DNA from: Akkermansiaceae bacterium UBA1506
Lineage (GTDB): Bacteria; Verrucomicrobiota; Verrucomicrobiia; Verrucomicrobiales; DEV007
Reading direction: 5' to 3'
NCBI GenBank assembly: GCA_002323995.1
Contig: DCQY01000004.1
Span: forward strand, 1-60,062
Length of the DNA: 60,062 nucleotides
Position numbers and translations under genes: made by a program. The notes under the pieces were generated by a model. The model searched no databases, had not been told where the DNA came from, and saw only the letters and a program-made list of their open reading frames with translations. Positions 53,644 to 60,062 of the stretch are shown here, piece after piece. How positions within the stretch are numbered: the first letter of the stretch is position 1; each line of letters starts with the position of its first letter.

Positions 53644-54656
53644 AGGTTTCCAAGGATCTCCAACGCCCGATCCATCATCTCGTCTGTAATGTCCTGGTGA
53701 GTGACAAGGCGCATCCGACGGGGACCCATCGCGACGGTGAGAATGTCTTCGCCGGCCAACCGTTCCATGGTAGATGCCAGGGCTTTCGGCGTTTCAAAAT
53801 CAAACATGACCAGGTTGGTTTCGGGAGGAAGAGCGTTTCCGGACAGCGAGGAAACGACGAGAGCTTCACTGAGACGCTTGGCGTTGCAATGATCATCGGC
53901 CAACCGCTCGATATTGTTCTTCAGGGCAAACAATCCTGCTGCCGCAAGGTAACCAGCCTGGCGCATGCCGCCGCCAAAAGCTTTGCGCATGCGGTTGGCT
54001 TCGTGGATGAAGTCAACCCCTCCCAGCAGGAGAGAACCTACCGGGGCACCGAGTCCCTTTGAGAGGCAGACGGAAATACTGTCGAAAACCTCGCCAAAGT
54101 CTTGAGGCGTTTTTCCTGTTTCGACGATCGCGTTGAAAACGCGAGCCCCGTCGAGATGGAGGCGGAGATCGTGTTCGTTGCAGACCGAACTGATGCGTCG
54201 GATTTCATCGAAGTCCCAGATCTTTCCGCCACCCTTGTTGCAGGTGTTCTCAATCGAAACAAGACGAGTGCGCGGGTAATGTGGATCGTCGGGGTTGATC
54301 GCCGCCGCCACGTCCTTGGCTGAGAAGCGACCGCCGTCGCCGTGCATCAGCTTGCAGGAAATTCCTGAGTGCAAGGCAGCGCCGCCACCTTCATACACGT
54401 AGACGTGCGCGGTCTCATCGCAGATCATCTGGTCGCCCGGACGCGTGTGCGACTTGATCGCAATCTGGTTGCTCATCGTGCCGGACGGGCAGAAGAGCGC
54501 ACCTTCCATGCCGAAGAGATGGGCCGCGAAAGACTCCAGCTCCAGGACCGAGGGATCGTCACCGAAAACCGCGTCACCCACCTGCGCCGAGTTCATCGCC
54601 TCGAGCATGGCGGAGCAGGGACGAGTCACGGTGTCACTGCGGAGATCGATCTGCAT
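53640..54656 (-). CDS. Low-specificity L-threonine aldolase (PLP)
   Basis: 338 residues from ATG 54656, chosen because M-Q-I-D-L-R-S-D-T-V-T-R-P is the conserved start of the family. 'GDAVFGDDPSV', 'FCPSGTMSNQIA', 'HLDGARVFNA' (Asp169 binds the pyridine nitrogen) and 'VCLSKGLGAPVGS' (PLP-Lys200) are all present. It converts L-threonine or allo-threonine to glycine and acetaldehyde in the cytoplasm. Its 3' end overlaps the transporter fusion by 4 nt in opposite orientation, without an obvious terminator. No link to the sialic acid operon is evident. Confidence 0.92.
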   Translation of the reverse strand: MQIDLRSDTVTRPCSAMLEAMNSAQVGDAVFGDDPSVLELESFAAHLFGMEGALFCPSGTMSNQIAIKSHTRPGDQMICDETAHVYVYEGGGAALHSGISCKLMHGDGGRFSAKDVAAAINPDDPHYPRTRLVSIENTCNKGGGKIWDFDEIRRISSVCNEHDLRLHLDGARVFNAIVETGKTPQDFGEVFDSISVCLSKGLGAPVGSLLLGGVDFIHEANRMRKAFGGGMRQAGYLAAAGLFALKNNIERLADDHCNAKRLSEALVVSSLSGNALPPETNLVMFDFETPKALASTMERLAGEDILTVAMGPRRMRLVTHQDITDEMMDRALEILGNL

Positions 54657-54747
54657 GGATGGGAAGAGATGGAGTTTAGGCAAGTTCTGCCACCAATTTC
54701 ACAGCCACAGAAAATGCAATCTACCGTTCGTTGAAAACCGAACCCGC

Positions 54748-56070
54748 TTATCCAAACGAGTAAGGCGCGCGGTAATCGCGTGTGAGCCATGCCGGATCAC
54801 CGGTGCCGTCGGCAAATTCGTTGGTCTCCGGATTCCACTTCACGTTCGCATTGAAGTAGTAGCCGATGTTCATGAGGTGACAGCAGATCGCAGAACCACC
54901 GCCGACGACTTCGTCGGTGATCGGCTTGGTGCGGTTGGCGACTGCCTGAAGGAAGTCCGGCACGTGTCCAACGCTTTTGTAGAGTTTAATCTCGGCGGTT
55001 TCGAGAAATTCCCGTTCGGCGAGAGTGTATTGGGAGGTTACCGATTTATCTTCTTTGCTGAGCGCTCTGTATTTCTCTTCGCCATCGATGGTAAGGGCAA
55101 ACTTGCCACGGGAAACCTGGACGACGCCTTTAGATCCGTGAAATTCGACTCCGATCCCGCCGCCGTGAGTCACGGTGACACCGTTTGCGTATTTCAGCGT
55201 GCAGCCTCGATTCGCCTCGGGATCTTCCGGAGGAATGACTTCGACAGGGCCTGAACCATCCATGCCAAGTCCCCACTGAGCGATATCGAGGTGATGAGCG
55301 CCCCAGTCGGTGACCATACCGCCCCCGAATTCGCGGTAGTTTCTCCAACGGGGGAAATTGTTGTGAAGGCCCCGGGGGCTCAAGATGGAATTGTAGGGGC
55401 GTTTCGGCGCTGGTCCGAGCCAACGTTCCCAATCGAGGCCTGGCTCCATTTGCTCCTCCGGCAAATCGCAGGGTCTGCCGGGATCACCAAAACTGCATTC
55501 GACACGTTCGATCTCGCCGATGACGCCGTTGCGAACTAGTTCGCAGGCGACGCGGAACTCCTTGGAGGAACGTTGCATCGAACCGGTCTGGAGAACGCGA
55601 CCATTTTTTTTGACCTCGTCGATGACGGTAACGGCCTCGAAGATGTTGTGAGTCAGCGGCTTTTCACAATAGACGTCCTTGCCGGAGCGCAGCGCAGCGA
55701 CAGTCGGGATGGCATGCCAGTGGTCGGGGGTAGCGATGCAGACGGCATCGATGTCGTCGCGGGCGATAATGTCTTCGTATTTCGTCGTCGCGACACATTC
55801 GATATTGAGGCCTTTCTTGGCATTCTGTTCATCAACCCCTGCCTTGGCATCCTTGAGGCGGGTTTGATCGACGTCACAGACGGAAACAACATGTGTGCCG
55901 TGGCTCATGAAATTTCGAAGTAGTCCGCGGTTCTGCTTACCCATGCCGATGAAGCCCATGCGAAGAGGCTTGGGTGAGGCGTCTTGGGCAGAGAGGCCGA
56001 GCGGGAGTAATAATGGAGCCGCGGCAGCGCCTGCAGAAGTCTTGATAAAGTTTCGACGAGAATTGTCCAT
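54748..56070 (-). CDS. TAT-exported Gfo/Idh/MocA family oxidoreductase (11 of 11)
   Basis: 440 residues, isolated 30 kb from the array on the left. TAT motif N-S-R-R-N-F-I-K at 3-10; nucleotide loop GFIGMGKQNRG (~39-49), Gly-Lys variant like the gene at 18860; Y-C-E-K-P-L-T-H-N at 134-142; His in GMVTDWGAHHLDIAQWGLGMD, almost the same as the gene at 5552 ('DWIGHHNDIAHWGLGMD'). It ends 'PAWLTRDYRAPYSFG'. Upstream of it is the divergent NOS gene (206-nt gap). Substrate unknown. Confidence 0.9.
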   Translation of the reverse strand: MDNSRRNFIKTSAGAAAAPLLLPLGLSAQDASPKPLRMGFIGMGKQNRGLLRNFMSHGTHVVSVCDVDQTRLKDAKAGVDEQNAKKGLNIECVATTKYEDIIARDDIDAVCIATPDHWHAIPTVAALRSGKDVYCEKPLTHNIFEAVTVIDEVKKNGRVLQTGSMQRSSKEFRVACELVRNGVIGEIERVECSFGDPGRPCDLPEEQMEPGLDWERWLGPAPKRPYNSILSPRGLHNNFPRWRNYREFGGGMVTDWGAHHLDIAQWGLGMDGSGPVEVIPPEDPEANRGCTLKYANGVTVTHGGGIGVEFHGSKGVVQVSRGKFALTIDGEEKYRALSKEDKSVTSQYTLAEREFLETAEIKLYKSVGHVPDFLQAVANRTKPITDEVVGGGSAICCHLMNIGYYFNANVKWNPETNEFADGTGDPAWLTRDYRAPYSFG

Positions 56071-56276
56071 AGGCAGATAAATTAGACGGAAGGCTTGGGA
56101 AAAACCATTTTTTTCTGACTGCTGATCTTTCGATGAAGTTCGCTTTTATCTGTAGCCGACAGCCCTGCCTTGCTAATCGAACCGAAATCGAACCGCGGAT
56201 CGTGCCTTGATCTACTCTCGTTTTCGGCCTTTGGTTATTTTCCCGACCATTTTTATCCATAAACGTATACTTCGTA

Positions 56277-57434
56277 ATGAATCGAGACCAGCCTTCTCAA
56301 TGTCCCTTTTCAGCAGGGCAAAAGACGGCGAAGCCATCTTTAGAAGGATATAATTTGCGATGGGATCTCGCTGAGCATGGCAACTTACTTTACCCGACGC
56401 TTGGCTCTGACGCTGGAAGTCTAGAAGAGTGCGCTAAAGACGCCTGGCGAAACTCTGACCGCTGCATAGGAAGGCGGCGCTGGAGGGTTTTGGATGTTAT
56501 TGACGCTCGGAATGTATGCGAGCCCGACGACATATTTGAGGTGCTTCTCTCCCACCTCAAAAAAGCCACCAATGGCGGGAAAATTATTCCAGTGATGTCT
56601 GTATTTCGAGAATGGTTGCCCGATGAGCCGGAAATTAGGATTTGGAATCATCAGCTGATGCGATACGCGTTTTATGAGGCATCCGATGGGACTAAGCTAG
56701 GCGATCCGATGAACGCCGATTTGACAAAACTGGCGATGTCTCTCGGTTGGACTCCACCAGCGAACCCCAGTCCATTCGATCTCTTGCCAATCATTATTCA
56801 GGTGGGAGAAAAGTTGAGCTACTACGAGCTCCCAAAGGAAGAGGTGAGTGAGGTGTTGATTCGCCATCCAAAATACCCCTTCCTAGAAAAAATGAACCTG
56901 CGGTGGTATGCGGTCCCCGTTGTGTCGGACATGATCTTCGCGACGGGTTCTGCTCTCCACTCATGTGCGCCTTTTAGTGGCCATTATCTTGGAACGGAAA
57001 TTGGGGCGCGCAATTTGGCCGATTCGGATCGTTACAATCTGCTGCCTGAAGTTGCTACTCGCCTTGGTCTTGATACGACGAGTCGTCGAAGCCTTTGGAA
57101 GGACCACGCGCTCGTCGTCCTGAACGAAGCAGTCCTGTGGTCTTTTGATAATGAGGGCGTTCGTATTTCGGACCACCACAGCCAATCTGATGAATTCTTA
57201 AAATTCTGTGAACATGAAGCGAAGGAGGGGCGCGACGTGAGTGCTGAATGGAGTTGGATTGTGCCACCGATTTCGGGGTCAGCTACCTCCGTCTTTCATC
57301 GAAGCTACGATCAGAAGCCGGTCTACCCTAATTTTCTGCTTCAGGTGCCCGCTTGGCAAACGCCTCGGGGCAGAAGGCTTCTGAACTCGAAAGGGATAAA
57401 AGATTTCGAGGGCCTCTCGATCGAAGGAGCGTGA
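56277..57434 (+). CDS. nos: Bacterial nitric oxide synthase, oxygenase domain
   Basis: 385 residues. Recognised by A-W57-R-N-S-D-R-C63-I-G-R: the Cys is the proximal heme ligand and the Trp six residues earlier stacks on the heme as in all NOS. 'WYAVPVVSDMIFATGS', 'APFSGHYLGTEIGARNLAD' (E241 binds the arginine guanidinium), 'DHHSQSDEFLKFCEHEAKEGRDV' is split here as 'DHHSQSDEFLKF' and 'EAKEGRDVSAEWSW', the pterin region. It makes NO and citrulline from arginine and needs separate reductases, since no FMN/FAD/NADPH domain is fused. The N-terminal ~25 residues ('QCPFSAGQ') are unlike Bacillus NOS. It is monocistronic. Confidence 0.9.
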   Translation: MNRDQPSQCPFSAGQKTAKPSLEGYNLRWDLAEHGNLLYPTLGSDAGSLEECAKDAWRNSDRCIGRRRWRVLDVIDARNVCEPDDIFEVLLSHLKKATNGGKIIPVMSVFREWLPDEPEIRIWNHQLMRYAFYEASDGTKLGDPMNADLTKLAMSLGWTPPANPSPFDLLPIIIQVGEKLSYYELPKEEVSEVLIRHPKYPFLEKMNLRWYAVPVVSDMIFATGSALHSCAPFSGHYLGTEIGARNLADSDRYNLLPEVATRLGLDTTSRRSLWKDHALVVLNEAVLWSFDNEGVRISDHHSQSDEFLKFCEHEAKEGRDVSAEWSWIVPPISGSATSVFHRSYDQKPVYPNFLLQVPAWQTPRGRRLLNSKGIKDFEGLSIEGA

Positions 57435-57601
57435 TTTAAGCGAGGCTTTTCCGCTGATGGGAGCAAACGTCACGACAGCTAGAGCTTTATTTATCGTCTC
57501 AATTCAAGACGGCTCTGGTGCTTGAGAATGTCAGCGAAGACAAGGATTGTCTCATCGCTAATTTGATCGGTGTGGTAGCGCATACGGAGAACGTAACTCT
57601 A

Positions 57602-57618
57602 AATCAGCATTGCTGATT
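57602..57618 (-). terminator. Hairpin downstream of the SRPBCC gene
   Basis: AATCAGC (57602-57608) and GCTGATT (57612-57618) form a perfect 7-bp stem with a 3-nt loop, 13 nt past the stop at 57632. On the minus strand it is followed by a short T-rich stretch (TTTAGAGTT). It could also serve the NOS gene from the other side. Nothing else is evident in 57435-57631. Confidence 0.45.
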
Positions 57619-57631
57619 GTAGTAAAGAGGG

Positions 57632-58159
57632 TCATTTCGAATCGGAGCCAGTCGGCGCCTGTTTATCACCGCCTTTCTCTCTCTTGCTTGTCAGGTAGCA
57701 TCGCCATTCTTCGGACTCCGCCATCCTCTTAAGTTCGGCGGCTCGCTTAGCCAAAAATCTCCTCATGTATCCTGTCAAAAACAAGCCTTCGGCAAGACGG
57801 CCCAAGAAACCAAAGGGGGCAGCAAAATGGAATTCATCCTTCATTAGAGTTCCTTCGACGGATGCGGAAAACCTGTGAACGTGATGCATGGATGAAAATG
57901 CGCCACTGATCATCTCGTCGCTGAACATATGCGGTCGTTCAAATTCGGTGATTCGGACGGATAGCTTCTGCTTGACCCCAAAATGTGTCGCTTCCCATGT
58001 GACTGTCTCACCAACTTCGATCAACCCTGTCGTGCGACCAGCAACTGCTCTCTCATTTGAACCTTCGGTGCTCTTCATGTGTGCGTCTATGCTCCGTGCG
58101 AGATCGAAGACGCGCTCCATGGGTGCGTTTATTTGCGTTTCGAGTTCGATTAATGGCAT
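57632..58159 (-). CDS. SRPBCC (START-like) family protein
   Basis: 175 residues from ATG 58159, preceded by AAAGAG; an ATG at 58186 would add nine residues. 'IELETQINAPMERVFDLARS' (~3-22) is the usual opening strand of polyketide-cyclase/START-like proteins, followed by 'IDAHMKSTEG', 'LIEVGETVTWEATHFG' and the C-terminal helix 'LAKRAAELKRMAES'. Such proteins bind hydrophobic ligands in a cavity; no enzymatic motif is seen. It lies 37 nt downstream of the sulfotransferase and may be co-transcribed with it. The C-terminal tail is Lys/Asp-rich and disordered-looking. Confidence 0.75.
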   Translation of the reverse strand: MPLIELETQINAPMERVFDLARSIDAHMKSTEGSNERAVAGRTTGLIEVGETVTWEATHFGVKQKLSVRITEFERPHMFSDEMISGAFSSMHHVHRFSASVEGTLMKDEFHFAAPFGFLGRLAEGLFLTGYMRRFLAKRAAELKRMAESEEWRCYLTSKREKGGDKQAPTGSDSK

Positions 58160-58196
58160 CTCTTTTGTGGAGAAGAACAAGCTCATGCGTGACGCG

Positions 58197-58832
58197 TTAG
58201 CGACGTTGGATGAAGCTCTTTGTGAGTTTTAATGCCCGCTTCGCGTAATATCTCACATTGTATTTAATACGACCTATATGACTCGCATTCACTCGCGAGT
58301 TACGTTTATCGTTGGTTACTTCACGGGGAGGTATGTTTAGGAATGCACAGATATCATTAACATCGAATCCATCCTCTAATTTTATGCTAAAAAGTTTATC
58401 GGGCGAGGCAGAAAAATAGTCGAAAACGCTTTTGTGATAATCATCATAATGCCTGCTAAGTATTCGCTTGTTGAAAGAACGGGAGCCATAGAACTTCTCA
58501 TGGTATGCATGAATACTTTCGTTCCAATCCCAGATAACTTTTCCATGCTTGAACATCCACTCCATTGATTCGAGCCATTTTTCCTTCTGACGGATTGTGA
58601 GTATGAATTTTGAATCTGGATATCGCGAATCAAGCTCTTTAAAAAGTAGAGGAATAGGAGAATCTCCAAGAGCATCGAATTGATCACATTTTTCCCAATG
58701 AGGCTCGTTAGATAACAGGAAGTTACAAAAGTGCACCGATTCCAACCCAAGCTCTAATAAAATATGATGCAAAGAAGTTGTCCCCGAACGAGAAAGCCCA
58801 ATGTAGAATATCTTGGTAGGTTTTTTGCTCAT
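58197..58832 (-). CDS. PAPS-dependent sulfotransferase family protein
   Basis: 211 residues, cytoplasmic. The 5'-phosphosulfate loop is 'IGLSRSGTTSLHHIL' (~11-25), and 'YPDSKFILTIRQKEKWLES' (~70-88) is the conserved second segment with the 3'-phosphate Arg. 'HYHKSVF'-like 'YDDYHKSVFDYF' and 'IKLEDGFDVNDICAFLNIP' complete the pattern of bacterial sulfotransferase-like proteins. It would transfer sulfate from PAPS to a sugar, lipid or protein. The gene is clearly AT-richer than its neighbours, which suggests acquisition. It follows a 43-codon frame with an ATGA overlap. Confidence 0.85.
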   Translation of the reverse strand: MSKKPTKIFYIGLSRSGTTSLHHILLELGLESVHFCNFLLSNEPHWEKCDQFDALGDSPIPLLFKELDSRYPDSKFILTIRQKEKWLESMEWMFKHGKVIWDWNESIHAYHEKFYGSRSFNKRILSRHYDDYHKSVFDYFSASPDKLFSIKLEDGFDVNDICAFLNIPPREVTNDKRNSRVNASHIGRIKYNVRYYAKRALKLTKSFIQRR

Positions 58833-58960
58833 GTAATTTTCCCTTGAGGTAGAGAACTGGCATGGAGTGTTAACGACGTTTTCAGAAGTGACTTGTTAGG
58901 GCCATTTTCTTTTATGAACTCTGGTTTTAGATTCGAAATAGCTTCATAACGAATAAACAT
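58829..58960 (-). CDS. Small unrecognised frame overlapping the sulfotransferase start
   Basis: 43 codons from ATG 58960 to TGA, whose last bases overlap the sulfotransferase ATG (ATGA). The product begins M-F-I-R-Y-E-A-I-S-N-L-K and ends P-Q-G-K-I-T. I recognise no family and see no good ribosome binding site. It may be a leader peptide, or the tail of a decayed gene, as an in-frame stop lies four codons upstream. The stretch 58961-59160 beyond it shows no gene. Confidence 0.3.
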   Translation of the reverse strand: MFIRYEAISNLKPEFIKENGPNKSLLKTSLTLHASSLPQGKIT

Positions 58961-59160
58961 CGAATTTGTCTACCATAGGACCGTATCCTTCCTTCGTATT
59001 TGGCTGCAAAAGTCGAAAAGCGCTAATCTTGAGCGATGTAATGCGTTTTGTGAGAAGCTCCATTTTCTTTGGCCTACGTTAAAGTTAGCCTGACCGAAGG
59101 TGCGCTCCGACTTCTGGATTGATGGGTGAATGGTAGTTAAGCTTTTCAACTCGCAGGGGG

Positions 59161-59595
59161 TCAGGCGTTAGGATCGACATCTTGTCCGATCCGTTTTTGT
59201 AGAAGCTGAGTTGCACTCTGTAGGCCGAACCCAACAGCGCCTCCAACAATCGCGAAACAAGCTGCATAGATTGGTATGATGATCAGCGAAATCGCGGCTT
59301 GGGCATCAGCCGCCAGATCGTTATTGTAGTGGCAATACGCTAACATAGTGATGGTAGTAAGCGTGCTGATGACTACCGGAAGAAAGAATGGTGATTTCGA
59401 GATAAGGGCGGTGAAAAACACGATGATGGCTGGAATCATCGCAAACGCTCCGATGAGTAGCGTGCCGGATATGAAGTGGCCTTCGTCTGGTAAATACTGA
59501 GCTACCCAATCACTACCCCGAGGAAGACGAGAGAGAACTGGAATGGCAAGACAGAGTGATCCTGCAAGCAATCCGATTTTTGTCTGAGTTTTCAT
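59161..59595 (-). CDS. Small hypothetical membrane protein
   Basis: 144 residues from ATG 59595; the frame is open farther upstream but the extension is strongly basic and not protein-like. Four hydrophobic segments: ~5-20 (K-I-G-L-L-A-G-S-L-C-L-A-I-P-V-L), ~41-64 (G-T-L-L-I-G-A-F-A-M-I-P-A-I-I-V-F-F), ~68-85 and ~99-125 ('AAISLIIIPIYAACFAIVGG'). No family recognised. It could sit in the inner membrane. It is 87 nt past the stop of the enolase-superfamily gene on the same strand. Confidence 0.5.
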   Translation of the reverse strand: MKTQTKIGLLAGSLCLAIPVLSRLPRGSDWVAQYLPDEGHFISGTLLIGAFAMIPAIIVFFTALISKSPFFLPVVISTLTTITMLAYCHYNNDLAADAQAAISLIIIPIYAACFAIVGGAVGFGLQSATQLLQKRIGQDVDPNA

Positions 59596-59681
59596 TTTTA
59601 ATTGAACGTCGCAGCGCACTCGCGCGTGGAGTGCGTGATGGATATCGTGTCTTGTTTTGCTTTTTGGCCAGTTTGATCTGC

Positions 59682-60062
59682 TCAAGTTGGAAGTTTGAGG
59701 CCAAACCCCGGCTGCGACGACGGAACGAGCTGGCCTCCGACAATCCGGTTCTCTCCAAAATCAACATTGCCACCTTCCGTCGTAACCCCTTCGATGGTAG
59801 GGGAATGTCCCCAGGCACCAACGAAGTGCGCAACGTAAACTGATTTGAGTGCTGAGCCCCAGGTGTGCGGAGAAATCTGAACTCCTGCTTTGATTAGTCT
59901 AGGCATCTGACGCCGCCAAGCGTTAAATTCATGCCCGCAGATGTCCTCCAAACGGACATCAAGAACCCCAGCGGCGGCCAAATCTTCCAGCACTTTGAAG
60001 TCCGGTCGTGCTTCTCCATCAGCACAGAGCGTCTTTTCACGACCGTTGGCTTTCAGCCATTT
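59682..60062 (-). CDS. Enolase superfamily (mandelate racemase/MLE type) enzyme, 5' end cut by window
   Basis: Only the C-terminal 126 residues are visible; the frame is open to the right edge. 'KTLCADGEARPDF' near the edge resembles a late barrel strand with a metal-ligand-like Asp-Gly-Glu, and 'LDVRLEDICG', 'LIKAGVQISPHTWGSALKS' (the 'SPHTWG' His is a typical general base) and 'VDFGENRIVGGQLVPSSQPGFGLKL' are characteristic of the mandelate racemase/muconate lactonizing C-terminal capping region. Such enzymes dehydrate or racemise sugar acids. The subgroup and substrate cannot be told from this fragment. Confidence 0.75.
   Translation of the reverse strand, partial: KWLKANGREKTLCADGEARPDFKVLEDLAAAGVLDVRLEDICGHEFNAWRRQMPRLIKAGVQISPHTWGSALKSVYVAHFVGAWGHSPTIEGVTTEGGNVDFGENRIVGGQLVPSSQPGFGLKLPT

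Overview
The window looks like a chromosomal piece of a Verrucomicrobiota (possibly Planctomycetota) bacterium. The inference rests on gene content: a long run of twin-arginine (TAT) exported Gfo/Idh/MocA oxidoreductases, DUF1080-type proteins, the paired planctomycete-type cytochrome c (DUF1549/DUF1553) and DUF1501 proteins, a ThuA-like protein, and seven sulfatase domains in six genes. I see no rRNA, tRNA, CRISPR array, transposase, phage gene or replication origin. Both window edges cut genes: an S9 peptidase on the left lacks its last residues, and an enolase-superfamily enzyme on the right lacks its N-terminus.

Region 1 (1-33.5 kb) is an accessory carbohydrate-oxidation landscape. Ten of the eleven TAT-exported Gfo/Idh/MocA paralogues lie between 5.5 and 25 kb, in runs on both strands. 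They are accompanied by two DUF1080-type proteins, a PQQ-type beta-propeller, a DoxX-like membrane protein, a discoidin-type lipoprotein, an ankyrin lipoprotein, an Agl23-like membrane glycosyltransferase coupled to an ApbE flavin transferase, the cytochrome c/DUF1501 pair, ThuA, and two single sulfatases (2.3 and 32 kb). The simplest reading is periplasmic oxidation and cleavage of glycosides, as in the known 3-keto-glycoside route, but no substrate can be named.

Region 2 (33.6-38.9 kb) holds a MATE exporter flanked by a broken SufE fragment and the intact sufE gene, then a PhoD-type phosphatase and an ecotin-like protease inhibitor that lacks the usual disulfide cysteines.

Region 3 (38.9-53.6 kb) is the most striking system. 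A FadR/FCD-type GntR regulator faces an N-acetylneuraminate-lyase-like gene, with a sialate O-acetylesterase behind that lyase. The regulator heads a tightly packed operon: sulfatase, a two-domain sulfatase fusion, sialidase, sulfatase, sulfatase, and a fusion of a NanM-like kelch mutarotase with a sodium:solute symporter. Start/stop overlaps (ATGA or TGATG) join most genes. The divergent promoters share a perfect 12-bp palindrome. Together this reads as a locus for desulfating and de-acetylating sialoglycans, releasing sialic acid, mutarotating it, importing it and cleaving it.

Region 4 (53.6-60 kb) has a threonine aldolase, one more Gfo/Idh/MocA protein, a stand-alone bacterial nitric oxide synthase oxygenase, an SRPBCC protein, a PAPS-type sulfotransferase in an AT-richer patch, a small membrane protein and the truncated enolase-superfamily gene.
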